From contig JBFGLT010000166.1 in the NCBI GenBank assembly GCA_041576015.1, positions 1 to 6,296 on the forward strand: a stretch of DNA of 6,296 nt, given 5' to 3'. Under the pieces are notes generated by a model. That model was given only the letters and a program-made list of their open reading frames with translations, had not been told where the DNA came from and ran no database searches. The first letter of the stretch is position 1; every line of letters begins with the position of its first letter. The position numbers and the translations under genes were made by a program. This stretch comes from JABDIY01 sp041576015. Lineage in GTDB: Bacteria > Actinomycetota > Acidimicrobiia > Acidimicrobiales > SZUA-35. Positions 1 to 5,257 of this stretch are shown piece after piece.

Positions 1-71
1 ACTTCACCCTCGAGCGCAACACGATCACCAACGAATTCCGCAACTCTCCGATTCCCGGATCCAAGCGCTGA
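1..71 (+). CDS. C-terminal end of an unidentified protein (5' truncated by the window)
   Basis: An open frame enters from the left edge (first full codon at base 3) and ends at TGA 69-71. It encodes the 22-residue tail FTLERNTITNEFRNSPIPGSKR. The A of its stop codon is also the A of the ATG of the next gene (TGATG), an arrangement typical of translational coupling and co-transcription. The tail carries no motif I recognise, so I assign no function. By inference it belongs to the same operon as the downstream fumarylacetoacetate-hydrolase-family gene and may act in the same catabolic route. Confidence 0.6.
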   Translation, partial: FTLERNTITNEFRNSPIPGSKR

Positions 72-907
72 TGGGAAACCGGCTGGCCACGGTTCGCCAG
101 GGGTCCGGCACGCGAGCTGCGCTCGTCGACGGGGACGAACTACAGCTCCTCTCCTACGTCGATGCCGGCGAGGCGCTCCGAGCCACGACGCTGGACCGCA
201 TGGAGCAGGCCGTGATCGGCGAGACGGTCACAGTGGCCGACGCCGACTTCGCCCCCCTGATCCCCCAGCCGTCCAAGGTCATCTGCGTCGGGCTCAACTA
301 CCGGGATCACATCCTGGAGATGGGCCGGGAACCGCCGGACGCGCCGACCTGGTTCGCCAAGTTCGCCGGCGCTCTCGTCGGACACGGCGACCGGCTCGAG
401 CTCCCGTCGATGGAGGTGTCGACGAAGGTCGACTGGGAGGTCGAACTGGCGGTGGTGATCGGCCGGCCCGTCCGGTACGCGACCCCCGCAGAAGCATTCG
501 ATGCGATCGCCGGCTACACGGTCCTCAACGACATCTCCATGCGAGATTGGCAGACCCGCAGCATCCAGTTCCTGGCCGGCAAGACATTCGAACGGTGTAC
601 CCCGGTCGGTCCCTGGCTCATCGGGACCGACGAGTTGGGCGACGGATCCGGTCTGCATGTCCGTTGTGCGGTCAACGGCGACGTCAAGCAGAACTCGAAC
701 ACCGACGAGCTCGTCTTCGGACCGGTCGACCTCGTGGCCGACTTCTCGACGGTGATCACCCTGGAACCGGGCGACATCATCGCAACCGGGACGCCCGGTG
801 GTGTTGGCGCCGCCCGAACTCCTCCCGAATTCCTCGATGACGGCGACGTCGTCGTCACCGAAATCGATCGCGTCGGCCGGTTGGAGAACACCTGTCACCG
901 CCCCTGA
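71..907 (+). CDS. Fumarylacetoacetate hydrolase (FAH) family protein
   Basis: A 278-residue soluble protein of the FAH fold. Family members use a divalent metal to cleave C-C bonds in acylpyruvates, or to decarboxylate, hydrate or isomerise related dicarbonyl acids in aromatic catabolism. The catalytic domain starts near residue 68 with the family segment KVICVGLNYRDH (69-80). Metal ligands are recognisable as E123 and E125 in DWEVEL and D154 in NDISMRDWQ, with a conserved lysine, K171, in LAGKTFE. The C-terminal signature GTPGGVG is at 240-246. Residues 1-65 form the usual variable N-terminal domain. The ATG at 71 shares its A with the preceding stop and has no clear Shine-Dalgarno sequence, which suggests translation coupled to the upstream gene. 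The exact substrate cannot be read from sequence; fumarylpyruvate, 2-hydroxyhepta-2,4-diene-1,7-dioate and oxaloacetate are all possible. Confidence 0.93.
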   Translation: MGNRLATVRQGSGTRAALVDGDELQLLSYVDAGEALRATTLDRMEQAVIGETVTVADADFAPLIPQPSKVICVGLNYRDHILEMGREPPDAPTWFAKFAGALVGHGDRLELPSMEVSTKVDWEVELAVVIGRPVRYATPAEAFDAIAGYTVLNDISMRDWQTRSIQFLAGKTFERCTPVGPWLIGTDELGDGSGLHVRCAVNGDVKQNSNTDELVFGPVDLVADFSTVITLEPGDIIATGTPGGVGAARTPPEFLDDGDVVVTEIDRVGRLENTCHRP

Positions 908-920
908 GCGGCAGCGCCGA

Positions 921-2135
921 TCAGGTCCGCCACACGACGAGATCTCGGTCGATCTCAGCGGCCGAGCGCACGCCGGTCAGTGCCATCGTTCGCTCCATTC
1001 CGGCCCGGAAGAACTCGAGGACGTGATCCACCCCACGCTCCCCCGCCGCTCCGAGACCATAGAGGTAGGGCCGCCCGATGGCGACGGCTGTCGCGCCGAG
1101 GGCAAGGGCCTTGACGATGTCGCTTCCACGGCGCACGCCTCCGTCACAGATGATGTCGATCGCACCGGCGATCTCCTGCGCCACCGGCTCCACCAGGGCG
1201 ATGGGGCTGGGAGCGCCGTCCAGTTGTCGACCCCCGTGGTTGGACAGCTCGATGGCATCGACCCCGGCGGCGACGGCCTGCTTGGCGTCCTCCACCGTCT
1301 GGATTCCCTTGAGCACGATTGGACGGTCCCACCTCGACCGCAACCAGTCGATGTCGTCCCAGCTGAGCGCCTGGGTGAACTGGCTGTTGGCGTAGGCGGC
1401 CAGCGATACCGCAGTCGAGCCGTCACCCTCCCGTCCGGCCACATTGGAGAACGTGATGGCTCCACCCCGGAGGAAATCGAGCGTCCAACCGGGATGAAGG
1501 GCACCGTCGATCAGGGTGCCGAGCCCGACCTTGGGCGGAAGCGTGTATCCACGGCGAACATCGCGTTCGCGACGACCAAGCACCGCCGTATCCACCGTCA
1601 GGATGATCGCCTCGTAGCCGGCGTCGCCGGCCCGGTCGACCATCTCGGCGACGAGCCCGCGGTCCTTCCACGTGTACACCTGGAACCACTTCGGCCCGTC
1701 GGCGGCACCCGCCACCTCCTCGATGCTTCGGGTGCTGAGGGTGCTGAGCGCATACGGGAGCCCGGCCCGTCCCGCAGCCCGTGCGACTGCCAATTCCCCC
1801 TGCGAATCGGCGATTCGGGTGAAGCCGGTCGGTGACAGCAGCAACGGCAACGGGATCCGCTGGCCGAGCACCATCGTGCTGGTGTCGATGTCCGACACGT
1901 TGCGCAGAACCCGCGGCCGGAACTCGATTCTGGCGAAATCGGCAGCGTTGTTGGCCATCGTTCGCTCGTCTTCGGCCGCTCCATCGATGTAGTCGAAGAC
2001 CCCCCGGGGCAGCCGGCGGCGGGCCATCCGCCGCAGGTCCTCGATGGAGGCTGCTCGGGCCAGCCGCCGAGCGATCGGATCGAGCTCGAGCGGCTTGAAC
2101 TGCACGACAGATCTGAACGTCTCGAGCATCTTCAT
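921..2135 (-). CDS. lldD: FMN-dependent alpha-hydroxy acid dehydrogenase, LldD (L-lactate dehydrogenase) type
   Basis: A 404-residue TIM-barrel flavoenzyme expected to oxidise an L-2-hydroxy acid to the 2-oxo acid. The FMN_dh signature SNHGGRQ (298-304) holds the catalytic base H300 and substrate-binding R303. Other expected residues are Y49 in FDYIDGAAEDE, Y154 in FQVYTWKDR, D183 and R191 in TVDTAVLGRRERDVR, and K276 in LKGIQT. The FMN phosphate site is DGGVRRGSDI (331-340) and GRPYLYG (354-360). From memory, the layout and the N-terminal IEDLRRMARRR-type segment resemble mycobacterial LldD2 more than glycolate oxidase. The frame stays open upstream to base 2882, but the part beyond 2135 runs antisense to a real gene. 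I chose the ATG at 2135 because a TAGCAT box lies exactly 7 bases upstream; the ATG at 2129 is the alternative. The gene converges with the FAH gene and diverges from a cNMP-binding protein. Lactate is the likeliest substrate but is unproven. Confidence 0.93.
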   Translation of the reverse strand: MKMLETFRSVVQFKPLELDPIARRLARAASIEDLRRMARRRLPRGVFDYIDGAAEDERTMANNAADFARIEFRPRVLRNVSDIDTSTMVLGQRIPLPLLLSPTGFTRIADSQGELAVARAAGRAGLPYALSTLSTRSIEEVAGAADGPKWFQVYTWKDRGLVAEMVDRAGDAGYEAIILTVDTAVLGRRERDVRRGYTLPPKVGLGTLIDGALHPGWTLDFLRGGAITFSNVAGREGDGSTAVSLAAYANSQFTQALSWDDIDWLRSRWDRPIVLKGIQTVEDAKQAVAAGVDAIELSNHGGRQLDGAPSPIALVEPVAQEIAGAIDIICDGGVRRGSDIVKALALGATAVAIGRPYLYGLGAAGERGVDHVLEFFRAGMERTMALTGVRSAAEIDRDLVVWRT

Positions 2136-2142
2136 GTATGCG

Positions 2143-2148
2143 ATGCTA
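2143..2148 (-). promoter_or_regulatory. Putative -10 box (TAGCAT) for a leaderless lldD-type transcript
   Basis: On the minus strand TAGCAT is followed by seven bases (CGCATAC) and then the ATG at 2135. This fits the actinobacterial TANNNT -10 box at the distance that makes the ATG the first transcribed base. No Shine-Dalgarno sequence precedes this ATG, and I see no good -35 element (TGTACC at 17-base spacing is a weak match). Confidence 0.55.
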
Positions 2149-2191
2149 AACCTAATCCCCAAGCCGGTACAGATAGCCGGACAGCCGACCC

Positions 2192-2196
2192 AGGAG
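2192..2196 (+). promoter_or_regulatory. Shine-Dalgarno sequence of the cNMP-binding protein gene
   Basis: AGGAG lies 11 bases before the ATG at 2208. This is a little long but usable, and it supports that start. It also sets the gene apart from its divergent neighbour, which shows a leaderless arrangement. I found no clear -10 box for this gene in the 72-base divergent region. Confidence 0.5.
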
Positions 2197-2207
2197 CCAG
2201 ATACGAC

Positions 2208-2624
2208 ATGCATTCGGTGGACGAACAACTCGGCAAGATCGACATCTTCAGCAATCTGAGCAAGGCCGAATTGAGCAAGATCCGGCGGCTGATGACTCCC
2301 ATTTCGATCCGCGCCGGCAAGGAGTTCATCGTGGAGGGAACCTCGGGTCGCGAGGCCTTCATCATCCTCGAGGGGCGCGCCACGGTCCGGCGCGGGGGTC
2401 GCGTGATCGCATCGGTCGGCCCCGGCGACATCCTCGGCGAGATGACCGTCCTCAGCGGAGCCCATCGCACGGCGTCGGTGACCGCCGACACCCAGGTCGA
2501 GGCCGAGGTTCTCAGCCGGAGAGAGTTCTCGTCGCTGCTCGACAGCCAGCCGAAGCTGGCCAAGAAACTCCTCGTCGGAGTGCTGCGGCGCCTGCACCAG
2601 CTCGAACCGAGCATCATCGGCTGA
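2208..2624 (+). CDS. Stand-alone cyclic nucleotide-binding domain protein
   Basis: A 138-residue protein made almost entirely of one cNMP-binding (Crp/Fnr-type sensor) beta-barrel. An N-terminal helical segment (VDEQLGKIDIFSNLSKAEL, 4-22) precedes barrel strands with the turn SGREAFIILEG (46-56). The phosphate-binding cassette follows: PGDILGEMTVLSGAHRTASV (72-91), with G77-E78 and the phosphate-contacting arginine R87 followed by T88-A89-S90. This keeps the Glu and Arg that bind the ribose and phosphate of cAMP or cGMP in known members. The chain ends after the C-terminal helix, with no helix-turn-helix, kinase, transporter or membrane segment. It is therefore not a DNA-binding Crp by itself and probably acts through a partner protein. 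It diverges from the LldD-type gene and lies 43 bases before the ferredoxin-like gene. Ligand and partner are unknown. Confidence 0.9.
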   Translation: MHSVDEQLGKIDIFSNLSKAELSKIRRLMTPISIRAGKEFIVEGTSGREAFIILEGRATVRRGGRVIASVGPGDILGEMTVLSGAHRTASVTADTQVEAEVLSRREFSSLLDSQPKLAKKLLVGVLRRLHQLEPSIIG

Positions 2625-2654
2625 CCCCGCCGCCGGACGGCTCGGGCTGACCGG

Positions 2655-2660
2655 TAGACA
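2655..2660 (+). promoter_or_regulatory. Possible degenerate -10 box (TAGACA) before the ferredoxin-like gene
   Basis: TAGACA is followed by seven bases (GGAGGTC) and then GTG 2668, the same spacing as at other genes here, but the final T of TANNNT is A. The seven bases also contain a strong Shine-Dalgarno core, GGAGG (2661-2665), only two bases from the GTG, which is too close for normal use. Either a near-leaderless start or a badly spaced ribosome site is possible. Confidence 0.25.
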
Positions 2661-2667
2661 GGAGGTC

Positions 2668-3600
2668 GTGGAAAAGAAGCCCCTCCCACCCCTCCAACCC
2701 GAGGCCGAGGCGCTCCTCCCGCCGGCCGATCTGGCGCTGAAGTGCTCGGTCTTCACCGCCTCACTCGGCATCGATCCGGGCGGTTCGGGCATTTCAGCCG
2801 ACGTCGTCGTCCTGGTCGACACGCCACTGCCGTGGCCGAAGCCGGTGTTCGACCACCCGGACCTGGTTGGCGTCGACGGCAAGGTGACCGCACACGGCCG
2901 GAGGATCCGAGTACTGGCCAGCGTTCCGGCCGGGCCCGAGGAGCGCTACGTGCGCGTGTTCCAGCGCACCGGGGGTCGAACTCGGTCCTATCGCATCGAG
3001 GCGAAGGATGTGGCGCCGTCGTCGGTCGTCGCCGGCATCCTCGCCGATCCCGACACCGCTCCCACCGGGGCCGAACCGGCCAGCGATCGGGCAATCCTCG
3101 TCTGCACCCAGGGATCGCACGACGTCTGCTGCGGTTCGGAGGGGATGGCCCTCGTGTCGGCGTTGGCAGCCGACAGCCGCTTCGGTGGGATCGACGTGAT
3201 GAAGGTCAGCCATACCGGCGGGCACCGATTCGCCCCGACCGCGATGACCCTTCCCGACGGACGCATGTGGGCCTACGCCACCGCCGACCGGCTGGCGGTT
3301 CCGCTGTTCCGTCATCTCCCGCCCTCCGCAGTGGCACCGTGGTGCCGAGGCTCGTGGGCCGCCCCCGATCCCCGGGCTCAGGTCGCCGAACGTCTTCTGT
3401 TCGCCCGGGGCGGATGGGACGAGGCCGACCTTCCCATCCGGTTCGAGGAACTGGGCGATGGCAGCATCCGCGTGACCCGCGGACCGGACAGCTACGCCGT
3501 CCGGGTCACCGTCAAGCGTCACGTCCCGGTCATCCGCTGCCGGGCCGGCGGCGGCCTTCCCGCCAAGCCCGGTCAGGAGTACCGAGCCGAACTCCTCTGA
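2668..3600 (+). CDS. Sucrase/ferredoxin-like (Suc_Fer) family protein, thioredoxin-fold [2Fe-2S] protein
   Basis: A 310-residue soluble protein of the sucrase/ferredoxin-like family. The family signature is LVCTQGSHDVCCG (144-156) followed by SHTGGHRFAPT (181-191) and LPDG (195-198). C146 and C155 form a C-X8-C pair, and H182 and H186 an H-X3-H pair. This matches the Cys2/His2 ligand spacing I recall for yeast Apd1, a bishistidinyl non-Rieske [2Fe-2S] protein. C154, C26, C226 and C291 are extra cysteines. The N-terminal part holds family-like CSVFTASLG (26-34) and PLPWPKPVF (53-61) segments. Members are probably electron-transfer proteins; the name sucrase is historical and no sugar chemistry is implied. 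The GTG start at 2668 has GGAGG only two bases away; no better start is evident before the conserved CSVFTAS segment. The gene lies in tandem behind the cNMP-binding gene, and its redox partner is unknown. Confidence 0.87.
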   Translation: MEKKPLPPLQPEAEALLPPADLALKCSVFTASLGIDPGGSGISADVVVLVDTPLPWPKPVFDHPDLVGVDGKVTAHGRRIRVLASVPAGPEERYVRVFQRTGGRTRSYRIEAKDVAPSSVVAGILADPDTAPTGAEPASDRAILVCTQGSHDVCCGSEGMALVSALAADSRFGGIDVMKVSHTGGHRFAPTAMTLPDGRMWAYATADRLAVPLFRHLPPSAVAPWCRGSWAAPDPRAQVAERLLFARGGWDEADLPIRFEELGDGSIRVTRGPDSYAVRVTVKRHVPVIRCRAGGGLPAKPGQEYRAELL

Positions 3601-3616
3601 ACGCTGCGAGGAGGTC

Positions 3617-4711
3617 TCAGAGCGCCCGGTCGAGCGACGCCAGCATCCGATCGTTCTCCTCGGGCGTGCTGATCGTGATCCGTACGCCGAGACCGTCGAA
3701 CAGGCGGATCACGACGCCGTCCCGCTCCATGGTGGTGAACACCTCGGCGGACCGCTCGCCGACCGGGAGATAGATGAAGTTGGCCTGGCTGTCCGGCACG
3801 GTCACGCGCCGCCAGCTCCGCACCTCGTCGATCACCCGGTCTCGCTCCTTCACGATCGCCTCCACCCGCTCCATGATCTGGGAATGGTGTCGCACCGCCG
3901 ACACGGCCGCCGCCTGGGCCACCATGCTGACAGCGAAGGGCAACTGGGTCTTGTCGATCGCCGTGATGATCTGCGGATCGCCGAACGCATACCCGACCCG
4001 CAGCCCGGCCAGGCCCTGAGCCTTGGAGAACGTCCTCGTGACGACCACGTTCCGGTGGTGGGGCAGGATGTCGGTGATCGAGTTGCCCAGGGACGGATCG
4101 ACGAACTCGAAGTACGCCTCGTCGAGGACCACGACGACCCGGTCTGGCACGCCCGCACAGAACTCGGCCAACTCGGCGGTCGACACGGCGGTACCGGTCG
4201 GGTTGTTCGGGTTGGCGATCATCACCAGTTTCGTCCGATCCGTGATCGCTCCCAGCAGGCCGTCGAGATCGGCTGTCTGCTCGACGAGAGGGACGGTGAC
4301 CGCTTCGCCGTCGAGCAACTTCGTGTAGACCGGGTAGACCTCGAACGATCGCCACGGGAAGAGGACCTCGTCACCGGCGTCGACGTAGGCGGCGACGATT
4401 CGGTGGAGGATGGCCGAACTCCCTGCCCCGACGGTCACGTGGTCCACCGGGAGTCCCACCCACTCGGCGATCACCGAGCGCATCGCTGCGGCGCGATGGT
4501 CGGCGTAGCGGTTGATGCGCCGACTGGCTGCGGCGATGGCGTCGATGATCTCGGGCAGCGGCTCGAGAGGGTTTTCGTTGGAGGCCAGCTTGATGGCATC
4601 GCTGATACCCAGTTCGGCCTCGGTCTGTTTGGCGTCCTTGCCAGGCTTGTACGAGGGCATGGCCACCACCGCAGCCCGAGGTGATCCGATCCCGGCGTTC
4701 CCGTTGGTCAT
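3617..4711 (-). CDS. hisC: Histidinol-phosphate / aromatic aminotransferase (HisC/Pat family)
   Basis: A 364-residue fold-type I PLP aminotransferase, a normal length for HisC. Expected elements appear in order: IKLASNENPLEPLP (40-53), NRYADHRA (67-74), the GAGSSAILHRI cofactor-phosphate segment (95-105), WRSFEVYP (120-127), ANPNNPTGT (166-174, N170), DEAYFEF (197-203, D197 and Y200) and RTFSKAQGLAGLRVGY (226-241). K230 is the Schiff-base lysine, R238 binds PLP phosphate and R344 in GVRITI is the likely substrate-carboxylate arginine. It would transaminate histidinol phosphate or aromatic 2-oxo acids. The WRSFE segment and overall form resemble actinobacterial Pat/HisC2, and no other histidine genes are near, so an aromatic role is credible. 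The usual SKAYGL is SKAQGL here. The ATG at 4711 sits seven bases after a TAGGCT box. The gene lies 35 bases downstream of the HIT gene on the same strand. Confidence 0.92.
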   Translation of the reverse strand: MTNGNAGIGSPRAAVVAMPSYKPGKDAKQTEAELGISDAIKLASNENPLEPLPEIIDAIAAASRRINRYADHRAAAMRSVIAEWVGLPVDHVTVGAGSSAILHRIVAAYVDAGDEVLFPWRSFEVYPVYTKLLDGEAVTVPLVEQTADLDGLLGAITDRTKLVMIANPNNPTGTAVSTAELAEFCAGVPDRVVVVLDEAYFEFVDPSLGNSITDILPHHRNVVVTRTFSKAQGLAGLRVGYAFGDPQIITAIDKTQLPFAVSMVAQAAAVSAVRHHSQIMERVEAIVKERDRVIDEVRSWRRVTVPDSQANFIYLPVGERSAEVFTTMERDGVVIRLFDGLGVRITISTPEENDRMLASLDRAL

Positions 4712-4718
4712 GACCCCC

Positions 4719-4724
4719 AGCCTA
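4719..4724 (-). promoter_or_regulatory. Putative -10 box (TAGGCT) for a leaderless hisC/pat transcript
   Basis: On the minus strand CTAGGCT is followed by GGGGGTC and then the ATG at 4711, giving the 7-base spacing expected for a leaderless start. The G run touches the ATG too closely for an ordinary Shine-Dalgarno. The box lies in the 35-base gap behind the HIT gene, so this gene may have its own promoter in addition to read-through. Confidence 0.55.
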
Positions 4725-4746
4725 GAACCGACCGGGTTGGCCGACT

Positions 4747-5187
4747 TCAGGCTCCGGCGGGTTCGTCGGGCATGTTGCCGGCATGGCCGGCCCGCCGCAG
4801 CGCCGCCCGCAGTTCTCCGGCCACCCGGTCCAGTTCGTCGGCCCGGGGCGATGGATCGGCGTTTCGGAAGTCCAGATTGGCCATCGAATCGATCGGCACG
4901 ACGTGCACGTGGGTGTGCGGGACCTCGAATCCGGCGATCATCAGTCCGATCCGGGAAGCACCGGCCACCTGGCGTTGCGCGTTCCCGACATGGTGGGCAA
5001 CGGTCATGAGATGGGCTGCGGTCTCGGGCGGCAGATCGATCCAGTGATCGACCTCGGCTCGGGGGATCACGAGGACGTGCCCGAGGTGGAGTGGGCGAAT
5101 GTCGAGCATGGCGATACAGGACTCGTCGGTCCAGACGAACCGGCCGGGGATCTCGCCATCGATGATGCGGGTGAAGATCGACGCCAT
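4747..5187 (-). CDS. HIT (histidine triad) family protein
   Basis: A 146-residue HIT-domain protein, probably a nucleoside-phosphoramidate or dinucleoside-polyphosphate hydrolase acting in the cytoplasm. The N-terminal FTRIIDGEIPGRFVWTDE (5-22) and the strand pair AMLDIRPLHLGHVLVIPRAEVDHW (26-49) are typical of the HINT branch. The active-site triad PHTHVHVVP (90-98) carries H91, H93 and H95 with the H-x-H-x-H spacing intact. H95 would be expected, from HINT family knowledge, to be the nucleophile. From memory the GLMIAGFEVPHTHVHV segment (81-96) closely resembles mycobacterial HIT proteins of the Rv1262c type. The ATG at 5187 lies six bases after a TAGAGT box. The gene diverges from the enoyl-CoA hydratase gene across 70 bases and precedes hisC/pat on the same strand. 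The physiological substrate is unknown. Confidence 0.93.
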   Translation of the reverse strand: MASIFTRIIDGEIPGRFVWTDESCIAMLDIRPLHLGHVLVIPRAEVDHWIDLPPETAAHLMTVAHHVGNAQRQVAGASRIGLMIAGFEVPHTHVHVVPIDSMANLDFRNADPSPRADELDRVAGELRAALRRAGHAGNMPDEPAGA

Positions 5188-5193
5188 CGCATC

Positions 5194-5199
5194 ACTCTA
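5194..5199 (-). promoter_or_regulatory. Putative -10 box (TAGAGT) for a leaderless HIT transcript
   Basis: On the minus strand CTAGAGT is followed by six bases (GATGCG) and then the ATG at 5187. There is no Shine-Dalgarno sequence before this ATG, which fits leaderless initiation. An out-of-frame ATG lies within the six-base spacer. No convincing -35 is visible. Confidence 0.5.
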
Positions 5200-5244
5200 G
5201 GACGCCACCCCCTCCGCCCTTGGTCCGGTCCCCTGCCGCCGATC

Positions 5245-5250
5245 TAGGGT
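5245..5250 (+). promoter_or_regulatory. Putative -10 box (TAGGGT) for a leaderless enoyl-CoA hydratase transcript
   Basis: CTAGGGT is followed by CGTTCGC (seven bases) and then ATG 5258. TTGGTC at 5220-5225 is a possible weak -35 at a long 19-base spacing. There is no Shine-Dalgarno sequence before the ATG. The box faces away from the HIT promoter; the two CTAG sites lie 46 bases apart in the same 70-base divergent region. Confidence 0.55.
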
Positions 5251-5257
5251 CGTTCGC

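Noticed and set aside
798..1835. 345-codon open frame on the plus strand opposite the LldD-type gene
   Set aside because: It has no recognisable domain and lies antisense to a strongly conserved enzyme; long shadows are expected in GC-rich coding DNA.
2625..2667. Possible terminator hairpin (GCCG CCGGA CGGC) after the cNMP gene
   Set aside because: The stem is only four base pairs and no T run follows, so it does not qualify as an intrinsic terminator.
2136..2882. N-terminal extension of the LldD-type frame giving a 653-codon ORF on the minus strand
   Set aside because: The extra part runs antisense through the cNMP gene and into the ferredoxin-like gene, shows no motif, and the family length (about 400) fits the start at 2135.
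2742..3773. 343-codon plus-strand frame overlapping the ferredoxin-like gene
   Set aside because: The translation is Arg/Gly/Pro-rich and low in complexity, typical of an off-frame reading, and it crosses into the convergent aminotransferase gene.
3884..4684. 266-codon plus-strand frame opposite the aminotransferase
   Set aside because: Rich in Asp, Arg, Gly and Val without motifs, and antisense to a complete HisC/Pat protein with all active-site residues.
5188..5257. TCTAGG repeated at 5197 and 5243 as a possible operator
   Set aside because: Both copies are explained as the -10 cores of the two divergent promoters, and the similarity does not extend beyond six bases.
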